From: Hydrocarboniclastica marina
GTDB taxonomy: Bacteria; Pseudomonadota; Gammaproteobacteria; Pseudomonadales; Oleiphilaceae
Direction: 5' to 3'
NCBI RefSeq assembly: GCF_004851605.1
Contig: NZ_CP031093.1
Location: forward strand, 434,001 to 498,000
Length of the DNA stretch: 64,000 bases
The notes below the pieces were generated by a model. The model had not been told where the DNA came from. It made no database searches and worked only from the letters and a program-made list of their open reading frames with translations. Made by a program: the position numbers and the translations under genes. Below, in pieces: positions 1-10,631 of this stretch; the stretch's first letter is position 1, and every line of letters starts with the position of its first letter.

Positions 1-1
1 T

Positions 2-3000
2 GGCGCGGTGGGTCAGGGGCGGATTATCGATGACACCGTATCCTTTCTCGGCGTTGCCCCCGCAAATCATCGTGTTGAGGTCACACTGAACGGTCAGTTC
101 ATGGGCACAGTAATGGCCCGTACCGACGGAACCTGGTCCTTTGACAACAGCCGTTCGCCCCTGGCCGTGGGTGCGCACGCGGTAACCACGGTCGGCATCT
201 CACCTGCTGACAGCCGGACAACAGCCCCCGAAACCTTTACCTTTACTTACGATCCCTCCGCGCCGGTTGCGCCGCTGATCGGGTCCGTGTCTGACGACAC
301 ACGTATTGCCGGGGACGGCGTAACGTCAGACAACACGCTACTGCTCTTCGGCACGGCGGAGTCCGGCGCCAGGGTCGACGTTTACGTCAACGACACTTTT
401 ATAAGCGATGTTGAGGCCTCGGCTGACGGAAACTGGACGTTCGATTACCGTGCGGCGTCGCTCCCTGATGGCCTCTATCGCTTTTCGGCCGAAGCTATCC
501 TTTACGGAATGCGCAGCGCCGTGTCCGTGCAATACCCGGTGCTGGTGGATACCCAGGCCCCAGTGGCGCCCGCAGTGAGCGGTGTCACACCCGACACCGG
601 TAGCAACAACGCAGACGGCCTGACCCGTAGTACGACCTGGACATTAGGCGGAACTGCGGAGCCAGGCGCGAGCGTGACGGTCCTGCTGGGTGGCGCGGCG
701 CTGGCCAGCACTACTGCGGCCATAGACGGTACCTGGTCGTTGGCCCATGACGCCTCGTCGCTGACCGACGGCTCGCATCTGATCTCGGCACGCGCGATGG
801 ATGCGGCGGGCAATACGTCCGCTGTTTCTGCACCCTACACAGTCCAACTTGACCGCTCCGCACCTGCGACGATTACCAGTCTGAGCTTTGCCCCCGATAC
901 CGGAGCAGCAAACGATGGCATCACCGCCAATGGCGCACTGACCTGGTCGGGCACCGGCCCCATCGGCCAGACCGTAGAGGTCTTCCTGGACGGCAGCCCG
1001 ATCGGCAGCGCTCAGATTGACGGCGCCGGCGCCTGGTCGCTGGATGCGAGCGCGACGCCGGTGGCAGAGGGACAGTACGCGGTGACGGCTACTGTTCGGG
1101 ATGCTGCGGGCAATACCTCAACCGTTTTTGATGGCGGCTCCCTTGTGGTTGATGCCAGCGAGCCCCTCGCGCCCTCCGTTACCGCATTTGCCAACGATAC
1201 CGGCGTGGCCGGAGATGGGCTTACGCGGGACACGGGGCTCCTGTTTTCGGGCACTGCCGAGGCCGGTGCCAGCGTAGCCGTCTACCTTAACGGCGGCGCC
1301 CTCGGCTCGGTCACGGCCACCCCTGGCGGAACATGGAGTTTTGATCATTCCGCAGTGACGCTGGCCGACGGTATATACGGCGTAGAGGCCCGCGCCACGG
1401 ATGGGGCCGGCAATGTCTCTCCCTTGTCCGCCACGCTGACAGTCACCGTAGATACCGCCACGACCGCACCGGACGTTGAGACGATCAGCGACGACACCGG
1501 AACAGCCGGAGATGGCATTACCAGCGACAACACCCTGACCATTGCCGGCTCCGCGGAGCCTGGTGCGCAAGTGGCTGTTCTCCTGGATGGCAGTGCCATA
1601 GGTACAGTGAGCGCCAACGGTGGCGGCATCTGGAGCCTGGACTACACGGGTGTGACGCTGGCAGAGGGAAATTTTGTATTGACCGCGCTGGCGACTGATG
1701 TCGCGGGCAATACTGCAGCCTCTTCGGCGTTCGCTCTCACTGTCGATCGGACGGCGGCGGCGCCCGTAATCACCGGTATCACGGACGACACGGGTACGCC
1801 GGATGATGGGCTCACTTCTGACGCGGAACTGATTTTCGCCGGAACCGCCGAAGCCAATGCCCGCATTGAGCTGTTCCGTGACGGCTCCTCCCTCGGAACC
1901 ACAACGGCGGACAGCAGCGGCGACTGGACCTTTGACCATAGCGGCGTGACTCTCGCGGACGGCAGCTATGCCATGACGGCCCAGGCCGAAGACACGGCCG
2001 GCAATGTCTCTGTGCTTTCCGGGGCTTTTTCGCTGCAGGTGGACTCCGTTTCTGCTGCGCCGGTGGTTACCGCCATCAGCACTGATACTGGCACCGTTGG
2101 CGACGGCGTAACGGCTGACAATACCCTGCAATTCAGTGGCACCAGCGAGGCCGATGCGTCCGTGGAAGTGTTCGTTGATGCGGTTTCGGTCGGCACGGCC
2201 GCGGCCGACAGCAGCGGGAACTGGAGCTATAGCCATACGCCGGTTCTGGCAGACGGCGCCCACACCATCACGGCTCAGGCCACCGACCTGTCGGGTAACA
2301 CGTCGCCCGTGTCGGCGGACTACCTGGTGACGGTTGACACTGCCACAGCGACCCCGGCGGTGACCGCTTTTACCACCGATACCGCCACGACAGGCGACGG
2401 TATAACCCGCGATGACAGCCTCTCATTCAGCGGCACCAGCGAAGCAAACGCCGCGGTGGACGTCGCCCTTGATGGCACGGTGATCGGGACGGCTACGGCG
2501 GATGGTAGTGGTAACTGGACTTTCGACCACACGCTCACCCCGCTGGATGATGGCACCTATGCCGTTACTGCTGAAGCCACTGATCCGGCGGGCAATGTCT
2601 CGGCTGTCTCAGCGGCGCTGAATTTCACCGTCGACACCAGCATCGCGCAGCCCTCGGTTGAAGGCATCAGCGCAGACACCGGCACGGCCGGCGACGGTAT
2701 CACCAGCGACACGTCCCTCATATTCAGCGGAACCAGTGAAAGCAATGCTTCTGTACAGGTTTTGCTGGACGGCTCCGCGATCGGTACCACCAGCGCGGAC
2801 AGCGCCGGAGACTGGAACTACGATCACACAGCCTCTTCGTTGGGCGAGGGCAGCTACGCCGTAACAGCCGTCGCGACGGACGTCGCCGGTAATGTCTCCA
2901 TAGTTTCATCCGCGCTGGCGCTGGTGGTCGACACCAGCGCCACAGCGCCAGCAGTGACCAGTATCAGCGCGGATACCGGCACCGCTGGCGATGGCATCAC

Positions 3001-6000
3001 GTCTGATCGCACGCTCGTCGTCAACGGTACTGGCGAAGCGGCGACCACGGTGGAAGTATTCAGGAATGGAACGTCCCTGGGAACAGAAACCGTTGCCGGG
3101 GACGGCAGCTGGAGCTTTGACAGTGCCCCCGCGTCGCTGGCCGATGGCGCTTACACATTCACCGCTGCGGTAACCGACAAGGCGGGCAATACCTCTGCAG
3201 CGTCCTCCGGGTTCGCGGTTACCGTTGACGGCCAGGCGCCAGGCACCAGCACCTTCTCGCCAGCCAACGGCGCCACCGGCGTAGTATTGGCGGCTGACTT
3301 ATCGGTGACCTTCGACGAGATCGTTTACGCTGGCTCCGGCAACCTGGTGATCCACGAGAAGGCCGGCGGTGCGGTAGTTGAGACCATTCCCATGGGCGAT
3401 GCCCGGGTTACAGGAATGGGCACGGCGACGTTGACCCTGAACCCGACAGATCCTCTTGTGGGTGGTACCGAGTACTACGTGACCATCGATTCGGGCTGGG
3501 TAACGGATCTGGCCGGTAACAGCTACGCCGGCATCAGCGGCGACGCCACCTGGGCGTTTACGACAGTGGATTTCACCCTGGCCGCCTCAACACCGGCTGA
3601 CGAGGCCACAAACGTTGCCCTGGATACCGGGCTGACGCTGGTCTTCAGTGAGCCTGCCTACAGGGGCACCGGAACGGTTCTGATTCGGCAGCTCAGCGAT
3701 GACGCAATTGTCGAAGCCATTGACGTGGCGACTGCCGGCATAACCGGCGCCGGCACTTCAACTTTGGCTCTGGCGTTCCCGGACACACTCGCGCCCAGCA
3801 CCGCGTACTACCTGGAAATCGCCGCGGGCGCCTTTGAAAACGCCAACGGCGTCGCCTACGCAGGCATCACTGGCAATACTGACCTGAACTTCACGACAAT
3901 CACCTCCACCACACCTACGATCACCAACGTCACTTCATCGCTCGCGGACGGAACCTACCGGGGTGGCGATGTCATTCCGGTGCAGGTCACCTTCAGCGAG
4001 CTAGTCAACGTTACCGGCACGCCGCGACTGCAACTGAACCTGGATGGCTACGACAAGTTCATCAGCTACACCACCGGCAGCGGCAGCAATACGCTGCAAT
4101 TCGACTATCGGGTCACCACCGGGGACGCCACGGGCGACCTGGCCTATACGTCGGCCGCCGCGCTGGAACGCAATAACGGCAGTATCCGCAACGCTGATCA
4201 GGCCAACGCCGATCTGACTCTACCCACCCCCGGCGCGGCGGGCTCCCTCAGTGGCAACAAAAACATCGTCATTACAGCTGCTGCGCTGGATATTACTGAC
4301 CTCTCGCCCAGCGATGGGTTCTTTATCCAGGGCTATGAGGTGGCGGATCAATTTGGACGCTCCCTCGGTGCGGGCGGTGATATCAATGGCGACGGCTACG
4401 AGGACATCGTCATCGGCGTCAATCTCAGTGATATTGACGCGGGCGATGCCGGGGCGGCTTACGTGATCTTCGGTAAACCCGGTGCGACACGAGCCCATAT
4501 TGACGTTGGTGCGCTTGATGCCAGCGACGGCTTTCTGATCCATGGCGCCGACGCTGCGGATTACCTCGGCATGACCGTGGACCTGAGTGGCGACCTCAAC
4601 GGTGACGGCTACGACGATGTCGTGGTGATCGCGTCCCATGACGACACTGTTGTCACCAATGGCGGTACTGCGTATGTAATCTGGGGGCAGGCCGGCGCGA
4701 CGCGGACGGATATCAACGTATCGACCATGACCTCAGCGGATGGCTTCCGGATACTTTCCCAGGAAGCCGGCGACTTCCTGGGCAATACGACCGTGATCAG
4801 TCCGCAGAACAGCCAGTTTGTCGATGCGGACGGTGACTTCAACGGGGACGGAATCGACGACCTGCTGCTTGGGCACGGTGCCAGCGATAACGACGGTGGT
4901 GATAGCGGTCTTGTCTACGTGATCTTTGGCCAGACCGGCGCGACCCGGGCCGATATCAACCTGTCGAGTCTGGGTAGTGAGGGCTTCAAGATAACCACCG
5001 GCGGCGCCGCAGGGGAGCATCTCGGCCACAGTGTCCAGTTCCTGGGCGACTTCAACGGCGATGGCCTGAACGACGTCATCGTCGGCGCGCCCCGCTCGGG
5101 CCAGATCGCGGGTGATGCTGGCCAAGCCTATGTGATATTGGGCCATGCCGGGCCCACCTACAACAGCGTGAACCTGATGACCCTGGGCTCGGCTGAAGGT
5201 TTCAAGATTTCAACATCAGACGGGGTGAGCTGGCTGGGTGGCTCGGTCAGTGGCTCAGATGTCAACGGTGACGGTCTGACCGACCTGCTGGTCGGCAATG
5301 TGGCCTCTGACGAGGTCGCCACTGACGCCGGTTCGCTGATCGTGGTTTATGGCCGTTCCGCGGCCAACTACAGCAACATCAGTGTTGGCGCTATTCCTGC
5401 GGGCGAGGGCTACACAATTTTCGGCGAAGGGGGCGCAGACTTCTTTGGCCATGCGGTGGAGGGCGCCGGCGACATCAACGGTGATGGCATAGGCGACCTG
5501 TTGGTTTCCAGCTGGGTGGATGACGAAGGGGGCGGAGACGCCGGTGCAGCCTGGCTGGTCTACGGTAAGCCGGGTACTGCCCGGACCGACATCCAGCTGA
5601 GCACGCTCTCGTCCGCCAATGGATTCAAGATTATCGGTGACGAAGCAGTAGATTACTTCGGTCGTACCAACGCCATCGGCGACATCAACGGCGACGGCTA
5701 CGACGACATGATCGTGTCGTCGGCGCTGGGCAACAACACCGCTGGGGACGCTGGCGAAATCAATGTCATCTGGGGCAAAGACTTTCTATCAGTCGTAGAC
5801 GCTGATCTGGTCGGGACCGGCGGCGCCGATTATCTGGTAGGCACAAGCGCGTCCGAGACAATCATGGGTGCAGGTGGTGCCGACCGGATTTCTGCGGGAG
5901 CCGGGGACGATATTATCGAAGTATCGGACCTGGCATTCGCTCGCATTGACGGCGGTCGCGGCGAAGACGTGCTGGCCCTGACCGGCGATGAACTGTCTCT

Positions 6001-9000
6001 GGATCTACGCGCCATAAATTACGAAGTGATCCGCGGCATCGAAGCCATCGACCTGCGCGATCTAGGCAACGGCCTGACGGTCAGCAAAGCCAGCCTGTTA
6101 GCCTTGTCGAGTCAGGTACGGACCCTCTACGTGCGTGGCGGCAGCAGCGACTGGGTTGCTGTTGACGGCGCCGAGACCTGGACGGCCAACGGCACGGCGA
6201 CGGTTAATGCCATCACCTATGACCGCTATGACCTCGGTGAGGTCTCGCTTTTCGTCCAGAGCGAGTTGTCCCAGCCGGCGCCACCGGACGCGCCGGTCGT
6301 GCTCGCTTTCAGCAATGATACCGGCGCCGCGGGCGACGGCATAACCGGCGACACTGGTCTGGTGTTCAGCGGGAGTTCAGGCGCCTATGACGGCATTGAA
6401 GTCTTTCTGGACGGCGCGCCGATCGGAACAGCTGACGCTGACGGGTCCGGGCTCTGGAGCTTCAACTATTCCACCACGCCCCTCGGCGACGGTGCCTATG
6501 CGGTGACTGCCCAAGCGACTAACGGTGGCGGTTATGTGTCGGTTGCCTCTGCCGCCCTCAACGTAATCGTAGACACCGGTACCCCGGTGCCAGCGGTGAC
6601 TGCGATCAGCGTCGACACCGGCACAGTCGGCGATGGCGTGACTGGCGACAATACCCTTATTTTTAGCGGAACCAGCGAGGCAGATGCCGCGGTGGAGATA
6701 CTTCTAAATGGTAGCGGAATAGGAACCGCAGTCGCTGACGCCAGCGGTAACTGGAGCTTTGACCATACCGCTGTCGCCCTGTCCGACGGGGCCTACAGCG
6801 TTACGGCGCAGGCGACCGATGTGGCGGGGAATGTGTCATCTGTGTCTCCAGCATTCAATGTGATCGTCGACGCTACCGAGCCAGCACCCGTCATTAACGG
6901 GATCAGTGACGATACCGGCACCGCCGGTGACGGGATTACCCAGGACACGACACTGTTGATCAACGGTACTTCTGCGAGCAATGCGTCAGTAGCCGTTTTC
7001 ATAGACGGCGCCTTGGTAGGAACGACCGCGGCCGATGGCAGCGGCGACTGGAGCTATGACCGCAGCGCGGCACCTTTCTCTGACGGGACCTACGCGATAA
7101 CGGCTCAAGCGACGGACATCGCGGGCAATGTTTCGGCCCTGTCTGTTCCGTTTGGTATCAGCGTCGACACAAGCGCTGACACACCTTCGATAACCGGCAT
7201 CAGCAACGACACCGGAGCGCCGGGGGACGGCATTACCAGCGACACGACGCTGACCTTCAACGGCACCAGCGAGGCTGATGCTTCGGTCGAGGTCGCTCTG
7301 GACGGCACGACGATTGGCACCGCCACAGCGGACGGCTCTGGAAACTGGAGCTATAGCTATGGCACCGCGCTCTCCGAAGGGTCATACAGCATCACCGCCA
7401 GGATCGCAGACCTGGCCGGTAACGTCTCGGCGGCTTCCGCAGCCTTCGGTGTCGTCGTCGACACCACCCCGCCTCTCATAGCTTCGCTCGACCCAATGGA
7501 CGGCGCGACCGATGTCCCCCTGGCGGCGGACCTGACGATCGATTTCGACGAGACGGTTTACGTCGGGTCCGGCGATATCATTATTCGCCGCGCCAATGAC
7601 AATAGCATCTTCGAGCAGATCCCCGTGGGCGACTCCCGGGTGACCGGTGACGGTACCTCGTCGCTCACCATAAATCCGGCTACCGAATTCGAACTGTTCA
7701 CAGACTATTACGTGCAGATGGCGGCAGGAACGGTTACGAACGGGGTGGGCAATGCCTTTGCCGGAATCACCGATACGACGACCTGGAACTTCACTTCGGA
7801 GAACGCGCTGCTTCTGAATGCATCGTCGCCGGCTGACGGCGATACTGGTGTTGCCCTCGGCAGCGACCTGACACTGACCTTCAACCAGGTAGTAACGCCA
7901 GGTTCAGGCCAGGTGCGCGTGCGTGAGTCAGGCGACGGCACGCTCTTTGAAGCGGTCAGTGTGACTTCCCTCCAGGTCACCGGTGCCGGGACATCGGCAA
8001 TCAAGATCGAATTCAGCGACACCCTCGTGCCCAATACCGGCTACTACGTCGAGGTGGACGCGACCGCATTCAATAACGGTGCGGGCAAGGACTACGAGGG
8101 CATCGCCGATAGCACGACCCTCAACTTTACCTCGGCCAATGTCACGACGCCGACCGTGACCAACGTTACCTCATCGGTTGATGGTAGCCACCAGGCAGGC
8201 GAGGTCATACCGGTCCTGGTCACCTTCAGCGAGGCCGTAGTGGTCGAAGGCGTGCCACAGATCTCATTGAAGCTGGACGATCAGGACAAGGCCATCAATT
8301 ACACTAGTGGCTCGGGCGCCGACACGCTGACATTCGCGTACACGGTCGCGCCCGGGGATACCACGCCCGAGCTGACCTATGTCGATGAAAATTCGCTAAA
8401 TCGCAACGGCGGCTCTATCAGAAGTCTCAGCGACGCCAACGCCAACCTGACGCTGGCGCAGCCGGGTCTTGCCTACTCCCTGTCTTTCAATCGCAACATT
8501 TCGGCAGTGGCCACGGTGCTCGATATCACCGGACTCTCCGCCGCGAATGGCTTTTTCGTGCGGGGGCACGATGGCGGCGAGTTCTTCGGCTCTGCACTTG
8601 CCGCTGGAGGCGACGTCAACGGTGACGGGTTTGAAGACTATCTGGTCAGCGTTTCTGAGTTTGATGAGAACGGTGTGGATTCGGGTGCGGTGTGGGTGGT
8701 CTACGGCCGTCCGGGCAGCACCCGAGCCAACATCAACCTGGGCACTTTCGGCATCGCGGATGGGTTCCGCATCATCGGCTTTGATTCCAACGAAACCCTC
8801 GGAACGGCCAGCTCCATGTCGGGCGACCTCAATGGCGACGGTCTCGACGACATTGTTCTGGGTGCCGGCGACAGCAACGAAGGAGCACTCAGCGGTGGCG
8901 CAATTTATGTTATCTGGGGCAAGGCGCAGGCTACGCGCAGCGACATCTGGCTGAGTAGCCTGTCGAGCAGTGACGGCTTTGATATCCTGGCTCATGAGAG

Positions 9001-10528
9001 CGGTCAGCATCTCGGCAGCTCCACCGAAACGGATCCTCTGCCGGTGAGGCTGCTTGATCATTCTGGTGATTTCAACGGCGACGGCATCAATGATCTGGTA
9101 ATTGGCCACCCCCTCAGCGATGTCGACGGCACAAATAGTGGTGTCGCCTACGTCATTCTCGGCACCTCATCAGCCACACGGAGCAGGATCTCGCTGGGTG
9201 CGCTGGGCAGCCAGGGGTTCCGTATACGCACCGGCGGCGCTTCAGCCCAGTACCTGGGCAACAGCGTACGCTTTATCGGCGACTACAACGGCGATGGCCG
9301 CAATGATTTGATTATTGGCGAGGTGGACTCGGACACGTCTGCCAGCAATGCGGGGCGGGCTTATTTGATCTTCGGGCAGAGCGGTGCCAGTTTTGCGGAT
9401 ATTGCGGTGTCCTCGCTCGACGGCCTCAATGGTTTTGCTTTGACATCAAACACAGCCTCTGCCCGGCTGGGATCCGATATCACCGGTGCCGACATAAACG
9501 GTGACGGCTACACGGACCTCGTAGTTGGCCAGGAGTACGCCTCGCCGAACTCCCGTACCAGGGCAGGCCGCGCAGCTGTCATATACGGCAATACCTCTCT
9601 GGCGCCTTACGCCAATATCAATATTGAGACACTGGCGCCGGGCCAGGGCTTCGTGATTCAGGGTGAGTCTGCCTCCGACTACTTTGGCCACGCCACCTGT
9701 ACTGGCGACCTGGACGCTGACGGCATAGATGATCTTCTGGTTTCTGGCTGGGGCGACAGTCAGGGCGGCGGCGCAGATACAGGGGCTGCATGGGTTCTCT
9801 ACGGAAAGCCGGGTTATTCACGGGCCGATATCGATCTGGCCATGCTCAGTGGCGCCGATGGTTTCAAAATGCTGGGTGACGGTGGTGGGGATCACTTCGG
9901 CAAGTACTGTGCAGTCGGTGATATCAATGGCGATAGCTACGACGACCTGCTGCTTACCTCACAGCACGGCGACGATTTGGCTACGAACGCCGGAGAGTTG
10001 AACGTGATCTGGGGCCGAGATTTCCAGGCTCTGGGCTTCGGCAGGCTGACGGGCAACCCATCCGTCAACCATCTGGTCGGGACCGACGGCAACGATACCA
10101 TCGACGGGAAAGGCGGGGCCGATACCGTGGTGGCCGGCTCGGGTGACGATATCATCCTTGTGTCGGACCTGGCTTTCACCCGGATCGACGGCGGTCGCGG
10201 ACTTTTCGACACGCTGGCACTTACCGAGGGCGGGTTGACACTGGACCTGACCGCTTTGGGCTACGAGCACATCCGTAATCTTGAAGTGATCGATCTTGCG
10301 GGGCTTGGCAACACCTTGACCCTCACAGCGCTTGACTTGCTGGCCATCTCTGACGAAAGCAGTGAGCTGTACGTCATGGGTGGCGCCGATGACTCAGTCT
10401 CTGATGCCAACGGCTCCGGCTGGTCCGCGGCCGGCAGCACCTCTGTGCTCGGCGTGACGTTTAATGTCTATACCCGTGATGGGGCTACGCTCTATGTCGA
10501 GGGTGCTGTGAGTCAGGGCGGGCTGTAG
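2..10528 (+). CDS. Giant Ig-like / FG-GAP / RTX repeat protein (5' end outside window)
   Basis: The frame is open at the left edge, so the N-terminus is missing; about 3,500 residues are visible. Residues 1-1075 hold eleven Bap-type Ig-like repeats of about 95 residues (signature DTGTAGDGIT, then SGTSEA, then GNWSFD). Two SbsA-like Ig domains follow (about 1077-1300), then a linker domain (1300-1420). Next come seven FG-GAP repeats (1420-1930) with calcium-loop cores such as GDINGDGYEDIVIG, and an RTX-like glycine/aspartate stretch (about 1935-1975). From about residue 2090 the whole order repeats with four Ig-like repeats, two SbsA-like domains, the linker, seven FG-GAP repeats and an RTX-like stretch. 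Proteins of this build are usually secreted calcium-dependent adhesins. I see no sorting signal at the C-terminus and no secretion genes nearby, so the export route is unknown. Confidence 0.9.
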   Translation, partial: GAVGQGRIIDDTVSFLGVAPANHRVEVTLNGQFMGTVMARTDGTWSFDNSRSPLAVGAHAVTTVGISPADSRTTAPETFTFTYDPSAPVAPLIGSVSDDTRIAGDGVTSDNTLLLFGTAESGARVDVYVNDTFISDVEASADGNWTFDYRAASLPDGLYRFSAEAILYGMRSAVSVQYPVLVDTQAPVAPAVSGVTPDTGSNNADGLTRSTTWTLGGTAEPGASVTVLLGGAALASTTAAIDGTWSLAHDASSLTDGSHLISARAMDAAGNTSAVSAPYTVQLDRSAPATITSLSFAPDTGAANDGITANGALTWSGTGPIGQTVEVFLDGSPIGSAQIDGAGAWSLDASATPVAEGQYAVTATVRDAAGNTSTVFDGGSLVVDASEPLAPSVTAFANDTGVAGDGLTRDTGLLFSGTAEAGASVAVYLNGGALGSVTATPGGTWSFDHSAVTLADGIYGVEARATDGAGNVSPLSATLTVTVDTATTAPDVETISDDTGTAGDGITSDNTLTIAGSAEPGAQVAVLLDGSAIGTVSANGGGIWSLDYTGVTLAEGNFVLTALATDVAGNTAASSAFALTVDRTAAAPVITGITDDTGTPDDGLTSDAELIFAGTAEANARIELFRDGSSLGTTTADSSGDWTFDHSGVTLADGSYAMTAQAEDTAGNVSVLSGAFSLQVDSVSAAPVVTAISTDTGTVGDGVTADNTLQFSGTSEADASVEVFVDAVSVGTAAADSSGNWSYSHTPVLADGAHTITAQATDLSGNTSPVSADYLVTVDTATATPAVTAFTTDTATTGDGITRDDSLSFSGTSEANAAVDVALDGTVIGTATADGSGNWTFDHTLTPLDDGTYAVTAEATDPAGNVSAVSAALNFTVDTSIAQPSVEGISADTGTAGDGITSDTSLIFSGTSESNASVQVLLDGSAIGTTSADSAGDWNYDHTASSLGEGSYAVTAVATDVAGNVSIVSSALALVVDTSATAPAVTSISADTGTAGDGITSDRTLVVNGTGEAATTVEVFRNGTSLGTETVAGDGSWSFDSAPASLADGAYTFTAAVTDKAGNTSAASSGFAVTVDGQAPGTSTFSPANGATGVVLAADLSVTFDEIVYAGSGNLVIHEKAGGAVVETIPMGDARVTGMGTATLTLNPTDPLVGGTEYYVTIDSGWVTDLAGNSYAGISGDATWAFTTVDFTLAASTPADEATNVALDTGLTLVFSEPAYRGTGTVLIRQLSDDAIVEAIDVATAGITGAGTSTLALAFPDTLAPSTAYYLEIAAGAFENANGVAYAGITGNTDLNFTTITSTTPTITNVTSSLADGTYRGGDVIPVQVTFSELVNVTGTPRLQLNLDGYDKFISYTTGSGSNTLQFDYRVTTGDATGDLAYTSAAALERNNGSIRNADQANADLTLPTPGAAGSLSGNKNIVITAAALDITDLSPSDGFFIQGYEVADQFGRSLGAGGDINGDGYEDIVIGVNLSDIDAGDAGAAYVIFGKPGATRAHIDVGALDASDGFLIHGADAADYLGMTVDLSGDLNGDGYDDVVVIASHDDTVVTNGGTAYVIWGQAGATRTDINVSTMTSADGFRILSQEAGDFLGNTTVISPQNSQFVDADGDFNGDGIDDLLLGHGASDNDGGDSGLVYVIFGQTGATRADINLSSLGSEGFKITTGGAAGEHLGHSVQFLGDFNGDGLNDVIVGAPRSGQIAGDAGQAYVILGHAGPTYNSVNLMTLGSAEGFKISTSDGVSWLGGSVSGSDVNGDGLTDLLVGNVASDEVATDAGSLIVVYGRSAANYSNISVGAIPAGEGYTIFGEGGADFFGHAVEGAGDINGDGIGDLLVSSWVDDEGGGDAGAAWLVYGKPGTARTDIQLSTLSSANGFKIIGDEAVDYFGRTNAIGDINGDGYDDMIVSSALGNNTAGDAGEINVIWGKDFLSVVDADLVGTGGADYLVGTSASETIMGAGGADRISAGAGDDIIEVSDLAFARIDGGRGEDVLALTGDELSLDLRAINYEVIRGIEAIDLRDLGNGLTVSKASLLALSSQVRTLYVRGGSSDWVAVDGAETWTANGTATVNAITYDRYDLGEVSLFVQSELSQPAPPDAPVVLAFSNDTGAAGDGITGDTGLVFSGSSGAYDGIEVFLDGAPIGTADADGSGLWSFNYSTTPLGDGAYAVTAQATNGGGYVSVASAALNVIVDTGTPVPAVTAISVDTGTVGDGVTGDNTLIFSGTSEADAAVEILLNGSGIGTAVADASGNWSFDHTAVALSDGAYSVTAQATDVAGNVSSVSPAFNVIVDATEPAPVINGISDDTGTAGDGITQDTTLLINGTSASNASVAVFIDGALVGTTAADGSGDWSYDRSAAPFSDGTYAITAQATDIAGNVSALSVPFGISVDTSADTPSITGISNDTGAPGDGITSDTTLTFNGTSEADASVEVALDGTTIGTATADGSGNWSYSYGTALSEGSYSITARIADLAGNVSAASAAFGVVVDTTPPLIASLDPMDGATDVPLAADLTIDFDETVYVGSGDIIIRRANDNSIFEQIPVGDSRVTGDGTSSLTINPATEFELFTDYYVQMAAGTVTNGVGNAFAGITDTTTWNFTSENALLLNASSPADGDTGVALGSDLTLTFNQVVTPGSGQVRVRESGDGTLFEAVSVTSLQVTGAGTSAIKIEFSDTLVPNTGYYVEVDATAFNNGAGKDYEGIADSTTLNFTSANVTTPTVTNVTSSVDGSHQAGEVIPVLVTFSEAVVVEGVPQISLKLDDQDKAINYTSGSGADTLTFAYTVAPGDTTPELTYVDENSLNRNGGSIRSLSDANANLTLAQPGLAYSLSFNRNISAVATVLDITGLSAANGFFVRGHDGGEFFGSALAAGGDVNGDGFEDYLVSVSEFDENGVDSGAVWVVYGRPGSTRANINLGTFGIADGFRIIGFDSNETLGTASSMSGDLNGDGLDDIVLGAGDSNEGALSGGAIYVIWGKAQATRSDIWLSSLSSSDGFDILAHESGQHLGSSTETDPLPVRLLDHSGDFNGDGINDLVIGHPLSDVDGTNSGVAYVILGTSSATRSRISLGALGSQGFRIRTGGASAQYLGNSVRFIGDYNGDGRNDLIIGEVDSDTSASNAGRAYLIFGQSGASFADIAVSSLDGLNGFALTSNTASARLGSDITGADINGDGYTDLVVGQEYASPNSRTRAGRAAVIYGNTSLAPYANINIETLAPGQGFVIQGESASDYFGHATCTGDLDADGIDDLLVSGWGDSQGGGADTGAAWVLYGKPGYSRADIDLAMLSGADGFKMLGDGGGDHFGKYCAVGDINGDSYDDLLLTSQHGDDLATNAGELNVIWGRDFQALGFGRLTGNPSVNHLVGTDGNDTIDGKGGADTVVAGSGDDIILVSDLAFTRIDGGRGLFDTLALTEGGLTLDLTALGYEHIRNLEVIDLAGLGNTLTLTALDLLAISDESSELYVMGGADDSVSDANGSGWSAAGSTSVLGVTFNVYTRDGATLYVEGAVSQGGL

Positions 10529-10631
10529 GCAGAGCTGCTCCATTTGAGCACAACTTCTGCCGTTGTCTTGAGGCGCTCGCTGGCGGTACGATGGACGTCT
10601 CGATCAAGTTCGACAATGTACAGGGACGTAT

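Noticed and set aside
1118-2263. A 381-residue open frame on the reverse strand within the giant gene
   Set aside because: It is a shadow of the repetitive GC-rich coding strand; composition (Arg, Gly, His) and position fully inside the real gene argue against it. The same holds for the other reverse frames there, e.g. 8396-9109.
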